Shown here in pieces: positions 9,850 through 21,477 of a stretch of DNA of 64,000 nt. Numbering within the stretch: position 1 is the stretch's first letter; each line of letters begins with the position of its first letter. Under the pieces are notes generated by a model that was given only the letters and a program-made list of their open reading frames with translations, was not told where the DNA came from and made no database searches. Position numbers and translations under genes: made by a program. Source of the stretch: Cyanophora paradoxa (Eukaryota > Glaucocystophyceae > Cyanophorales > Cyanophoraceae); NCBI GenBank assembly GCA_004431415.1, contig QPMI01000601.1:186001-250000 (forward strand), written 5' to 3'.

Positions 9850-12800
9850 CTACCGGTAGGCTAGATTGCCCGAGATAGAGGGCGCGCGGAGGAGGCGGAC
9901 GAGTTGGTCGGCGGTGCGCTCGTACGTCTCGTGCGCCCGCACCCACGCCGCTGCCCGCCGACCCATCGCCCCCGTCTCCGCCCTGTGGGGGAGCCGCCAG
10001 TTCAGCTGCAGTTGGCGGGGCGGGGCGAGGCGGGGCGGAGCAGGGGGGGGCGGCGGGCAGGTCTGACCGGTTGGCGGCGGCCCGCCGCATCGCGTCGACG
10101 AGCCCCGCCCGCTCCACCCGCGCCCACGTCCCTGACCCCAGTCGGTATGCGCGCACAAATGCAACATGAACCGGCGGGGAGGGGATCGGAAGGGGGCCGG
10201 CGCACCGAAGTCGGAGGAGCCGTCGTTCTGCGCGAGGAGGAACTCGTACCCGTCCGCCGGCTCGGGGCTCCTGCGCCCCGCCCCGCCCCGCTCAGATCAG
10301 ATCCGACCCGCCCCTCGGGCCTGAGTCGGGCCGGGGTCGGACCAGGGGAGGGGAAAGGATAAGGAGGCGTTGGCGATGGGCGCGAGGCCGCCGAAGCCGG
10401 GCACGAGCACCGGGATCCCCATCGCCATCGCTGCGCGCCGTGCGGCGAGGGGGCCCGCGGCTCAGGGTCCGCGGCATCCCCGCCCCGCCCCTTCTCCTAG
10501 ACCCATTCCACCCTATCCTTAGCGCCGGGGGCCGTCGCTCCGCTTCAACTTCGGGCCCCGCGGCCTTCCTTCCGTTGGGGGCGCTCCGGCTGGCGCGCTC
10601 GAACCTTCGCGGGGCGGCAGGCCGAAGCCTGCGCCCGGCGCGCCGCGGTCAGAGAGGGGCGGCGGGCGGGGGAGGGAGGGGCCGCAGGCGCTCGCGCACC
10701 CTCGCCCTTGGAGGGGAAGATGAAGGCATGGGCGCTGCGCCGGCGGCTCAGCGGGGGCCGACGGGGGCGCCCAGCGCTGGGGGCAAGGCGAGGCGGGGGA
10801 CCTGCGCATGAGGCGGACGATCTCGCGGCGCGGCAGCGTCCCCGTGTGCACCTTCACCTGCCCCCCCGAGAGCCCATCAGGCCCGGGCGGGGCGGGGCGG
10901 GGCGGGGCGGGGCGGGGCACGTTGGGGGGCAGGCTGCGCCGGATCTTGCGGAACTCGTGGTCCCCCCGCTCCCCGTGCGAGACCTGTCGGCCCGAGGCTG
11001 AGCGGGGGAGGGGGGAAGGAAGGGGGGTACGCCGCCTTCAGGAGGAGCTCCACGTCGTCGCGGCCGGCGAAGGCCTCCAGGAACGCCTGCGCCGAAAAAC
11101 GGGGTACCAGTGGGCGGCGATCGCGAAGGGGGCGGGCTGGGGGGGTATGCACCTCGTACGCGAGGCCGTACCCCTTCCTGCGCGACCGGGTTTCAGGAAA
11201 GGGGGTAGGCGCTGCGAAGACCTGGACCGGGGGCGGGGTACCGGTGGTTAGTCCAGGAGCCGTCTGCTACCATAAGGAAGCGGAAGGGTCCTGCGGGGGT
11301 ACAGCAGAGCAATCAGGGTCTCTCTGCTCGATTTCCGAACCCGGGCCGGCCGCGCGCCCCGCGCCGCGAGCGGACCGTCTGCTGGGCGGGCCCCCTCCGG
11401 GAGCGGCTCAGGCCAGGCGGCCGGGTCCACCCCGAGGGGTACCACGTGCACGGGGACCTGCGGGGGGCTGTCGGCTGCGGGGGTACTCATAAATATGTTT
11501 GGGAGAGGGTACGGGCCTTGACGCCGCCGCGGCGGAAAGCCTCCGCAGCCTCCTCGGAGGGCACCTGGGTACCCTTTAGAGATGGCGGACGAAGCCGCGG
11601 GCCGGGGCGGCAGGGCGGGGGGCGCACGGCGAGGGCGTCGTACCCGTCCCGGTTGATCGCCCTGGCGAGTGGGGTTCGGGAAATCAGACAAATGAGGAGA
11701 GGGAGGCAAGGGGATAAATAGCCGGTGCGGGGTACCGGGGCCAGGCGGCGGGTACGCGTGTGGTCTCCCAGGCGGCGAGCAGCACGCGGCGGCGCGCCTT
11801 CCGCAGGGGCCGGGGTACCGCCGCCCGGTCCATAGACTCCTGGGTAGGGGATCAACGGGAGGAAGCCTGGGAGGGGTACGCGGAGACTTGCCTCGGGCAT
11901 GTGGTAAGCGAGGTAGAGGGGGGCGGAGCCGGGGGCGGCGGCCGCCGACGCGATCTCCTCCCCCACCTGCCGGGTACGCGATAGCCTTGGGTGATAGGCA
12001 CTGGGGTACCCGATCGCGAGACGCGCACTTCGGGGCGGAGCTGGTCGAGGTCCGATTCGGGGGGTACGGCGTCGCCGCCGGCGGGGCCGCGGAAGGGCGC
12101 GTAGCGGATGGGGGTACCCCCTTTGATGAGGGCGCGGGCGATGTCGAGGGCCGAGAAGCCGTACCCCGACGGCAGCCCGAGGTAGGAGTGGAAGACGAGC
12201 TCCGGGGGCGTACGGCCGGGCGGGGCGCAGGGGGCGCCCCCTGGCCCGAGGAGGGAGCCGACGAGAGCGCCGGCGGCGGCGGCGGGGAGGAGGGGGCCGG
12301 GGCCGCCGGGCCCGGGGGGGCTCGGGGGCCGGAGCGAGGCCAGGATCGCCGGGGTCTCCACCAGGCGGGCGGCCCCGGCGTCCGCCGCGCGGGACGTGAG
12401 CAGCAAGTCCGAGACCTTCGCGGGGGGGGGGTACGCCTGAGCGCCGCGGCGGGAGGAGGGGGTACGGGCCGCGGACCTCGATGAGGGCGCGCATGCGGTC
12501 GGTCAGGGCGTGCTGGGCGGGGGGTACGGCGTCGGAGAAGTCGGCCTCGCGGGCGCTGGCGGGCAGGGGGAAGACGAGGGCCCCGGGGGGCGGCGGCCCC
12601 GCCCCCGACGCCTGCGCAAGAGGCCGTGAGCGCAGACGGAGCGCCGGCGCTGGCGGGTGGCGGGGAGGGCGCACGGCGGGGTCGGCCAGGAGCGCGACGA
12701 GGCGGCGGCCGGAGGGGCGCAGCTGCGCGGGCGGGCGGCCGGCTGAGATGGGGCGGGGCGGCGGGGCGGGGAACCGGGCGGGGAGCGCACGGCGGCGGCC

Positions 12801-13481
12801 GCGGAGGAGAGGAAGGCGGAGAGCTCGGCGGGGCGGAGGCTCGCCCGGACGAGGAGGACGGCGGAGGGGGCGGCGCCGGGGCCCGTCACGTTCAGCAGGC
12901 GCAGGAGCCCCGCCGCGTACTCGTGGCTCCACCTGCGCGCGGCCCATTCAGAGCGGCGCGGGCCCCGCGGGAGCAACCGCGCGCCTGGGAACCGTCCCCG
13001 GACCTCCGGGCGTGCCGCCGCAGACGGAGGTCCACGCGAGCGGGCGGCCCGCGTCGGCTGCTGCGGACGTGTCCGGAGCGGGCAGAGAGGACGCGGGAAC
13101 GAGCTCATGCAGGGGCCGCAGGGCGAGGCCGCGGAGCGCGCCGGCGCCCGGGATGGGCCGATCTGGTTGTTCGTGGAGCTGCGTGACCTCGACCACGGCG
13201 CCAGTGTGGCGCTCGATGAGTCCGAGATCCGCATGGTAGATGTCTTTCTGAGCGGCCAAGAGCGGTGGACGCGGGGCCGGACGCAGTGGCGCGCGGAGCG
13301 AGGCGGCCGAGAGCGACGCCGGCTCGCGCGTTGGGTCTGCGCCGGCGTCGACGCTCCGCGCAGGCGAGCTGGCTGCGCGGAGCACGAGGGCCTCGAAGAG
13401 TGCGGCGAGCGCCGTCACGAGGAGGAGGGCGAGCACGGCCCGCCGCACGACGCTGGCGCGCCAGCGCGGCGCGACCGCCAT
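9850..13481 (-). CDS. GT4-family (group 1) glycosyltransferase, type II membrane-anchored
   Basis: The predicted start at 13481 is followed by a signal anchor (RRAVLALLLVTALAALFEAL) and a Ser/Pro/Ala stalk, as in ER/Golgi glycosyltransferases. GT-B landmarks then occur in order. LVFHSYLGLPSGYGFSALDI is the N-terminal Gly loop (about 12.1-12.2 kb). AAWETT is at about 11.77 kb, AINRDGYDALAV at 11.64 kb and HVVPLGVDPAAW at 11.43 kb. HAFIFPSKGE, GFGLPPRE and AMAMGIPVLVPGFGG (10.73-10.39 kb) join across two introns into the E-x7-E donor-sugar motif. The C-terminal helix reads GLVDAMRRAA and AWVRAHETYERTADQLVR. It probably transfers a sugar from a nucleotide sugar in the secretory pathway; donor and acceptor are unknown. 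Introns are full of GTACCCC. It is head-to-head with the MFS gene. Confidence 0.8.
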
Positions 13482-13800
13482 GCAAGTTCCAGCTTTGGCG
13501 CGTGCCTTGGCCAGACGAAACTGCTTGGTTGCTGCCAGTAACTGCTCGATTTCGAGCCTGAAATTCGAGGACGGTGACGGGTACGTGTTTCTCAAGAGCT
13601 CGGCTGCCAGCTGCAGGCTAGATATCGATTATCCGGCCAGCTGCTGACGAAATATACGTAGCTAGGCTGCCCGAGTACCTGTCGGAGCACCGACCGCTCT
13701 GTCGGAGGCCGCGGCCATCGGTTCACGCAATTCTGAACGCGCCGCTCTGGCCAATCGAACGTAAAGATGGTTGCCGCCGCACTGAATCACCTAACGCGAG
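13482..13800. promoter_or_regulatory. Divergent intergenic region, probable shared promoter
   Basis: About 320 bp between the start of the glycosyltransferase (-) and the MFS gene (+), so both promoters must lie here or in the first exons. Somewhat less GC-rich than the genes; no recognisable core element. Confidence 0.35.
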
Positions 13801-16291
13801 ATGGCTGGATGTGCGTATGCGTCCGACCGAGCCGCATCTCCGACCGTTGCTGAGCGACCTGACCTGGGCGCGCGTACGCACGCAGCCTCTTCGCGTCCCG
13901 TTCGGTTAGGTTGTTCAGTTTTGGTGCTCCAACCCTGCCGCCACTCGCGACGCCTCTTATCTTATCTTTGGCGCCCGGCTCACACGGTCGACGTCAACCG
14001 CCGCGCCGGCGCACGCAGGACAGCTCAGCGTCGGCGCGGGCCCCGATCTCTTCGCTGGCGGCTCTACGTCCCTAATCGACTTGCTCCGCAGCGCTGGTGA
14101 TCTACCTGAGCGGCATCGGCCTGAAGGACGAGGAGATCGGCCTGCTCCTCACCCTCACCCTCGGCGCGCCGCCCCGCGCGCCCCGCGCGTCTTACTCTAA
14201 TCGATCGCGATCGCGCGGCAGTGGGGGACGCGTTCATCTCGCTGCTGCTGACGGCGTGGGCGGACCGGCTGGGGCGGCGGCGGGTCCTCTGCGCGGGGGC
14301 GCTGCTGAAGCTCTGCGCCGGCGCCGTCTTCGCCTCCTCGCGCGACTTCGCCGTCCTGACCCTCGCCGCCACCCTCGGCGTCCTCTCCCCCAGCGGCAAC
14401 GAGGGCACGCCCCCGCCCCCGTCCCCGCCCGCACGCCTTTCCTTCCCGCCCCCGCCCTGAGACCGAGGCGCCGCGCGCGCGCGCGTGCGCAGTGGGCCCC
14501 TTCCTGGCGATCGAGCAGAGCGCCATCACGCAGCTGCTCCCGGACGACCAGCGCACCGCCATCCTCGCCTGGCGCGTACCCCCCTCCCCATCCCCCCCCC
14601 CTTCCTCCCCTTCTGAGCCGGGCGCTGGCAGGTACAACATGAGCGGATCGCTCTGCACGGCGCTGGGGGCCCTCGCCGCCGGCTCGCTCGTCACGGGCCT
14701 CACGACCGGCTCCCTCGGGCGCGCCCCCGTACCCCCCTCCGAGGCCTACCAGGACGTCATGTGCGACTCCGCCAGCCCGTCCTTTCCTCGCTCCGGGACT
14801 ATGAATCAGCGTACCCCTCTCCGCTAGGATCGTGTATTCGTGCCTGGCGGTGGTACTCGCAGTGCTTCCCCTGTGCGCATCGGAGGCCGTGGAGGAGCGC
14901 GACGCCTCCCGCGGTACCCCTCCCCGTCCCCATTCCTTTTCTCCCGTACCCCTCCCTCCCTGACGCCTGTGCTCCTCCTCAGCGGCGTCGCTCTCGAGCT
15001 CCAAGAACCCCATTCAGGCGTTTTTCGGCATCCACAAGTCCTGGAAGGTCGCCGTGCCCGCGTACCCCTGCCCGCCCTTCTTCCCGTTCTCACCACGTAC
15101 CCCCCAGATCGTGTTGCACCTCTCAGTCCTCTTTGCGATGGATGCGTTCGCAGGCGCCCTCGTTCTTCAGGCGCGGTACCCCCCGGCCCGCCCTGGCGGC
15201 CCCCGCCTGACCCGCCGCTCGCGTACCCCCGCAGTCCATCATCTCGTACTGGTTCCAGGCGCGCCCGGGCGCCGAGTCCTCCCCCCCCCCCCTCCTGATC
15301 GCGTACCCCGGCAGATCGTGTACGGGGCGGCGCCGGCGTCGCTGGGTACGATGCTCTTCATCTGCAACGTCGTCGCCGGTGCCCTGACCCCGCGCCCCGG
15401 CCCCGCTCGAGGCCCTCGAAGCCGTGAGCCCGCCCCGCTGACGGGCGGCCGGCGGGGCAGGCATCTCGTCGCTGCTCGCCGCGGCCGTCGCGGCCCGCAT
15501 CGGCCTCATCGTCACCATGGCGCGCTCCCGCAGGCTCGATGCCTCAGATTTAACTAGTTCCACTGCTAAGCGAGGGTGCAGGTGGTGACGCACCTGCCGA
15601 GCAACGTGCTGCTCCTGCTCGTGCCTCTGGTGCCCGGCGGCATGCTCCCCGCCATGGCCGTCCTCTGCCTCCGCTACTGCATCAGCCAGGCCCGCCCCCG
15701 CCCCGCCCGCCCACGATCGCTCGCCCCCTCCGTCGCTCCTTTTTAACCGCGCCGCACGCACAGATGGACGTGCCCACGCGCCAGAGCTACGTGGTCGCCG
15801 TGGTGCGGGGTGAAGGCTCGCAGGGGCCCCTCGCGTTGTCCCGCTGATCGGGGCGCACCTCGAGGGCAGGTCGACCCCTCGGAAAAGACGGCGGCGGGAG
15901 GCGCGCGCCCCCACTCCCTCCTCGCCTGGCTCCCGTACCCACGCGGCGCGAGCTGACGGCGCCCCCGCCTCGCCGGCAGGGGTGACGAACATCGCGCGGA
16001 GCGTCGGGGCGGCGCTCGCGCCGCTCCTCTCCGGCCGCCTCATCGCCAACCGCGCCACGATCTCGTACCCCTTCTATCTCGCCGGCGGCCTCAAGGCACG
16101 ATCGCCCCTCCTCCCCGCCCGCCCCGTCTCTGAACACCCCCCAACCGCGCGCCCCGGGGCAGATCGTGTACGACCTGCTCATCCTGGCGGGCTTCAAGTC
16201 GGTGCGGCCCCCCGAGGAGCGCGTGCGCGAGCAGGCGGCGGCGGCGGCCGGCGAGAAGCAGCCCCTCCTCGCCGGCACCCCGCGGGGGTAG
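13801..16291 (+). CDS. Major facilitator superfamily transporter
   Basis: Successive exons match one MFS subfamily: LVIYLSGIGLKDEEIGLLLT, then GDAFISLLLTAWADRLGRRR (the MFS loop 2-3 motif A, split by an intron just before GD), then DFAVLTLAATLGVLSPSGNE, GPFLAIEQSAITQLLPDDQR, and YNMSGSLCTALGALAAGSLV. Later exons (14.8-16.3 kb) carry further hydrophobic segments and end IVYDLLILAGFKSVRPPEE...LLAGTPRG at TAG 16289. About 12 TM segments are expected for the family. The first exon is uncertain: RSLFASRSVRLFSFGAPTL near 13880-13930 looks like TM1 but is in a different frame from the candidate ATGs at 13801 and 13816. Substrate unknown. Confidence 0.75.
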
Positions 16292-16613
16292 AGCGGCACG
16301 GTCGGCGTGGAACGGTACCCCTAGCTTGGCCGCCGTTCCGGGTACCGCCCAGGATAGCACCGGCTGCGGCTTCTCCCCGCTCGCCCCCGCGCCGCTGCAG
16401 CTGCCGCTGCGCCCCTGCCTGTCCCGGAGTCCGACCGCTGCCTTCCCGGATCCAGTTCGTGGGAGTTAGTTGGCTTCCGCGGGTCTAGATTTCATTTAGA
16501 TCAGTTAGTCGGTTCCGGCTAAATTGCGGATTCTGATTCGGGTATTATGCGCCTGTACAGTCAGATCTAAAGTATCAGTGCTATTTACACCCTGGCCTTC
16601 CCGCTGCACGCCG
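16292..16613. other. Convergent spacer between MFS and J-domain genes
   Basis: 322 bp between two 3' ends. Short AT-containing patches near 16480-16580 could hold 3' processing signals for both genes; no canonical AATAAA is visible. Confidence 0.35.
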
Positions 16614-17353
16614 CTAGGCGCCGGGGTCCGGGGCCTTGGGGCCGGGGCCCTCGCCGGCAGCGGCGCCGCTGGTGGCGAGGACGACGGCGCGGCGGTGCTC
16701 CTTGTCGGCGCCGCCGGTGAGGACCTGGATCATCTGACCCCAGCGGTGCCGCGCCGCATCCTGCGAGTCCATCACCCGCCTCGCCTGCGCGCCCCCGCCG
16801 GTTCGCGACGGGGCGAGGGAGCGAGGGACGCCGGCGAGCGAGCGCGCGCGGACGTGCCTGGGACCAGTGCCAGGCGCAGGAGAGGCCGACGGGGATGCTG
16901 AGGAGCAGGAGGAGCGCCCTGTGGGAGAGCCGCCGAGAAAGGAGCGCCCGCGCGTAGTCCCACGCGCCCGCCTCCGCCCGCTTCGAACTCGCGCCCCCGG
17001 CGGCCCTGTCCGCGCCGCTCGACCACGCGCGCTGCCACTGCTCGCCGCTGGATCCGAAGGCGCCGAGTCGCTCGTTGTACGCGCGGCGCCTTGCCGCGTC
17101 GCACAGCGTTTCGTACGCCTCCGAGAGCAGCTTGAAGTGCTCGGCCGACGCGCTGCCCGCCACGTCCGGATGGTGCTGCGGCGGCGCGAGTCAGCATCGC
17201 AGGCGACTACGCGCACACCGGGCCCACGCGCGTTCACGCGTCGGCGCGAAGTGCGCTGCGAACCTTCTTGGCCAGCTCGCGGAAGCGCGCGGCAATCTCA
17301 GCCTCGCTGGCGTCTCGGGAGACGCCAAGCCTTGCGTAAAAGTCGCCCTTCAT
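16614..17353 (-). CDS. J-domain (DnaJ-like) co-chaperone with a C-terminal membrane segment
   Basis: Exon 1 (ATG at 17353) reads MKGDFYARLGVSRDASEAEI then FRELAKK. After an intron ending GCCGCAG, exon 2 begins HHPDVAGSASAEHF, supplying the HPD motif that stimulates Hsp70 ATPase, then KLLSEAYETLCDAARRRAYN for helices III-IV. A hydrophobic segment follows (RALLLLLSIPVGLSCAWHW, about 16.88-16.94 kb), then a last exon ending SGAAAGEGPGPKAPDPGA at 16614. It looks like a small single-TM J protein of an organelle or ER membrane. The frame is open upstream of the chosen Met without another ATG nearby, so an upstream exon cannot be excluded. Confidence 0.8.
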
Positions 17354-17746
17354 GTGGTTCGCCACCGCGTCAGCGCGTGCTTTGAACGACACGCGAACCC
17401 CGCCCAATTCGCTTAAAAATCCTTCAGTGGTGACTCGATGGGGAGAGTCGGCGGCGCGACTCCGCGCTCGCTTGCTTCTCGGCCCGCTTCTTGTCTTTCA
17501 CGTGTACCCGGGAACTTTCATTGAAGACGAAATGCGTTGACCGGCCTCGAGTCCCTCGACCGGTGCCAAGCGTGAGGCAGTGTCTTCTTGCCAGGAAGCT
17601 TAGCCTAGGAAGCTTATGCGCTTTCCGGGATCGAGACCGCCAAGCTAGGGTAACACACCGTACCGCGTGACCCGCGAGATTTTCAGCGCGGCAGCCGCGG
17701 CATTGTCCGCAAGATGCTGCATGGTCGATAGCATCGCAGGGAGGCC
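17354..17746. promoter_or_regulatory. Divergent intergenic region, probable shared promoter
   Basis: 393 bp between the J-domain gene (-) and the polytopic membrane protein gene (+). It contains the repeated string GGAAGCTTA near 17595-17617. No clear TATA or other element. Confidence 0.3.
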
Positions 17747-20700
17747 ATGGAGGGCCTGAGCGAGCGGGCGCGTGCCCCATCGGCATCGTGTACCTGCGCC
17801 TGCCCGCTTCTGCGATCAGCGCCCCTTGTAGGGCGTCAAGGAGCACCTCTCCCGCCTTCGTCTCCCCGTGTCCTGAAGCGGCCGGCCGCGGACGCCGAAT
17901 GCAGCTGCGTCTGCCATGCATCGGTCTTGACAACGCTCGACCTGGAAGGGCAAGAGCCTCTCACCCCTAAGGCGAGGCGATTCACGCTCCCGCCGCTCCT
18001 CCTCGATGCGCCGTCCTCTCTCGATCACCGCCCCCACCCTATTCCGGCAGCCTCGCCGTCCCCTGCCGCAGTGAGCCGCATCAGCCTTCACATCACGCCG
18101 GAGTCGCGGGCGGACGCGCCTCTGGCCCTCGAGAGCGGCGCCCCGCGCGAGCCGCTCTTCCAGCCGCGGCGGGCCTCAATCGACCAGCAGGAGGGCCCGC
18201 GCCCGCCTAGCCGCGAGGCCCGGGACCCGCTGCCCTGCGGGCACCCGAGCGCGGGGCAAGACCCGTGCGCCGCGTGCAAGGCGACCGCGGGCGGCGGCGG
18301 GGCGAAGGAGGCGGCCGTGCGGGCCCCGTCGCTCCTGGAGGGGACCGCGCTCGGGGCCGGCGAGGAGGCGGCGGCGGGGGCCGGGGCGGAGGAGCCGGAG
18401 GCAGGGCAGAGCAGCTACAACTCGGAGGAGGAGGCGGAGGCGGCGACGCTGAAGGCGGAGGAGGCGCACCCGCACGCGCCGAACGCGGAGCTCGACCTGG
18501 ACAGCTTCCGCGCGCAGCGGCGCCTCTGGCTGCAGCGCGCCCTCTCCGTCCTCGGCTTCGTCTCGGTCGCCGTCTCGGCCGCCAGCGACCTGGGCCCCGG
18601 CGGCATCGGCGCCACGGTCTCCATCTTCGGTCCGCGCGCGCCTCTGCTCGACTGGCCGTCCCCCACCCCCGCCCCCGCCCCCGCCCCCGCCGCCGACGCC
18701 CCCGCGCGCAGTCGCGATGGTCTTCTTCCTCTTCGTCTCGCGCTGGTGGCGGTGCGTCCGTTGCCCCGCCCCCGGCGGCCCGGCCCCGGGCCGCCCCGGC
18801 GCCGACGCGGCGGCAGGCACCCCCTCGGGCGCCACTGGTTCCTCTTCGCCGTCGCCTCGAGCTTCCTCTGCATCCACGTGCCCCAGATCGCCGCAGGCGT
18901 GCCCATCATGAAGGTGCGCCCCGGCCCGCCCCGGGCGCCGGCCCGGGCCGAGGCTTCGCGGCGGGGCGCAGGCGGAGGTGCCCTTCGCGACGATCATCGT
19001 CTTCTGGACGGGCGGCGCCGCCGCCTCCTCCCGCTTCCTCTACCAGGCGCGCCCCGCCGCGCGGCGCGGCGCGGGGCGGGGCGGGGGCGGCGCGGGCTGA
19101 CGCGGGGGCGGGGCAGTGCTTCCTGGACGGCTTCGTCGCGGCCCTCTACGTCATCCTGAAGCGCGTGGCGGACCCCGACGGCTTCTACGGCCGCAACGCC
19201 AGCGGCGTCCAGGTCCGACACCGCCCGCGCCCTCGGGCCTGCCGCGCGGCGGCTCGGCCTCACGGCGGGGCCCGCGCAGCCGCTCATCGCCGTGTGCCTC
19301 ACCGCCGTCTTCTCCCTCATCACCGCCTACGCCCGCCTCCGCGAGGTGCGCCGCCCCGGGCGGCCTCGGCTCCGAATCCGCGCGCCCCGCCGCTCGCTCA
19401 GCGCGCGGCGCGCGCCGCTGCAGACGCACCGCTTCTACAAGGTGTTCCTGCGGGGGAAGACGGTGCGGCTGACGGTGCCGCGGGCGGCGCGGGCGGTGCG
19501 CGAGGCGATGCACCGCGCCTCGCGCGCCACCTCCGGCTCCTCGTCCCTCCGGCGCGCCCTCCGCTCGGCCCGCGTGGCGAGCAGCGCCGAGGAGCCCCAG
19601 CCGGCCGCCGGCGTGCGCCGCCGCAGCCGCTGCACGTGCGGCGCCCCCGACGAGGCGGACGTCGACGCCGGCCGCACGCCGCTCACGGGCGCCGCCGCCG
19701 GCCCCGGCGCCGCCCGCCACAGCCCGCACTGCTCCCTGGCGTCGCCCGCCCCGGCGGAGGCGGCGCCGGTGGGCGCGCAGGGCGGCGCGGAGGCCTCCGG
19801 GGACGAGGCGGGGGAGGGGACGTCGGGGACGGACTCGCGGAGCCCGAGCCTGCGGTCGGTGCAGGCGCGGATCGCGCAGACGGGCACCCAGATGGGCCGC
19901 TGGAGCCTCCGCTTCCGGGACGCCGCGCAGGAGGAGGCCTACCGGCGCTGGCGCGTCGCCTCGTACCGCCGCCGCCTCCTCTTCATGTCCTCCTCCTTCC
20001 TCGGCGCCTACATCGCCGTCCGCCCCGCCCCGCCCCCGCCCCATGCGCCCCCCCCTTGACCGGCCGCCACAGAGCCTCGCCTCCCTCTACTTCAACTACC
20101 GGGGGAAGAACGCGGAGTCGGCGCGGCTCGTCCTCTACGCCCCGCTGCTCGCCGGGGCCGGCGCCGCGCTGCTCTTCCTGCTGGTGGCGCTCCTCCCCGC
20201 CGGATGGCGGCTGCTCTTCGCGCGCGGCTGGGGCTCCCAGCACATCGTCGCCGGCTCCATCCTCTGGATCTTCGCCACCTGCGCCTTCACCCTCAACAGG
20301 CGCCCCCCTCCTCCTTCTTCTTCTCTGCCACGCCCCCTCGCGGGGTCTGACGGGGCGGGCAGGCTCCCCGGGCGGAACGGGGCGCTGGACACGATGCCCG
20401 GGACGGACCCCGACCTCTCCGCCTTCTACGCCGTCCTCGCGTCCGCCCCTCCCGCGCCCCCGCCGCGCCCCGCCGGCCTGTCTGATCGCCCCTCTCCGCG
20501 GATAGCCTGGCCGGCGAGTCTGCCTTCTCCCTCGTCGTGCGCCGGCGCCGCGCGAGCCGTCCCGGGCCGGCCGGCTGACGCGGGGCCCCGCCCCGCCCCG
20601 GGGGCAGGCGCTGCGGGTGCGGTTCTTCTGGGCGGCGGCGGTCGCGGCCGGCTCCCTCGCGATGGCGGTCGGGATCGCCTTCACGATGCTGCGCGGGATC

Positions 20701-20895
20701 GCCGTCATCGCCTCCTGCCTCCCCTTCTGGCCCGCCCCGCCCCGCCCCACCCCTGCGCCCCCCTCTGACGGGGCGCCGGCGCGGCGCAGGCTGATGTCGC
20801 TGGCGGCGTGCTGGGAGCTGGAGCGGGAGGACCGCCTCGCCTTCGCCGAGGAGTCCGCCATCCGCCTCTGGACCGGCGCCGACGAGGACGCCTAG
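17747..20895 (+). CDS. Polytopic membrane protein of unknown family
   Basis: A long first exon encodes a Pro/Ser/Ala-rich hydrophilic region with a CGHPSAGQDPCAAC cluster and an acidic stretch, then the first TM (RALSVLGFVSVAVSAASDLG). Later exons give hydrophobic segments: MVFFLFVSRW, HWFLFAVASSFLCIHVPQIA, VPFATIIVFWTGGAAASSRF, CFLDGFVAALYVILKRV, PLIAVCLTAVFSLITAYARL, LLFMSSSFLGAYIA, LYAPLLAGAGAALLFLLVAL, SILWIFATCAFTLN and FFWAAAVAAGSLAMAVGIAF. A large soluble loop of about 200 residues starting THRFYKVFLRGKTVRLTV separates two TM groups. The protein ends RLWTGADEDA at TAG 20893. The start at 17747 is the first Met of the open exon. One intron (19050-19115) has no GT and seems to use a GC donor. 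An AATAAA at about 21040 may be its poly(A) signal. Confidence 0.6.
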
Positions 20896-21477
20896 CCCGC
20901 CCCGCCCGCGCCCGCACGTCGACCCGGCCCCGCACCACTAGTACTAGTCGTAGTTTACGTTCTTCTTAGTTGCAGCTGCATGCGTATCGCTTGATCTTAT
21001 CTATAATCATTGCGCCGCATACATATTATATTATATTATAATAAAGTGAACCTTTTTGCAACTGAACGATGCCGCGCTCGAGCGCAATGCTTGCCACGCG
21101 TACGAATTCGAAGCTGCTCGCCGATCGCGAGTCGCCCTTAAGCTTGAGGTTGCGCTTGAGCTTGCGCTGCTCGCCGACGCTAGCGATCAGCGGCTAGTGC
21201 TGCACATAGCGATCGCGGACGCCCGGGCCGGCCGCGGGCAGCCCGGCCCTGCAGCTGGCATATATAGCTATATAGGACTTCACAATTGCAAGACTGGACG
21301 CGACGGTATTCGCGTACCCCGGCGGGCGGGCGAACTCGCCGCAGACCGCTTAGCGAGCGGGGCCGGCGAGCTCCTGATATTTGTTGAGAAAGCGACGAGC
21401 TCCAGGCGGCAAGTCGGCTCCTGGAGTCCCGACGCATTTGAATTTGCGGCCAGCGAGGCCGTGAATCGAGCGTAACA
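20896..21477. other. Intergenic region with AT-rich 3' tract
   Basis: An AT-rich tract at 20985-21055 with TATTATATTATATTATAATAAA could serve as the 3' end of the upstream gene. The stretch from 21060 to 21477 is GC-rich with inverted TGAGCTTGCG-type strings and no recognised exon; it must carry the promoter of the GTPase gene. Confidence 0.4.

Noticed and set aside
11487-12947. 486-codon minus-strand open frame
   Set aside because: Only parts coincide with glycosyltransferase exons (for example the INRDGYDALAV segment); most of its length is Pro/Arg-rich intron or out-of-frame read-through, so it is not one protein.
18265-20505. 746-codon plus-strand open frame, Arg/Pro/Gly-rich
   Set aside because: It is a shadow of the polytopic membrane-protein exons, which in their own frames have clear TM segments and splice sites.
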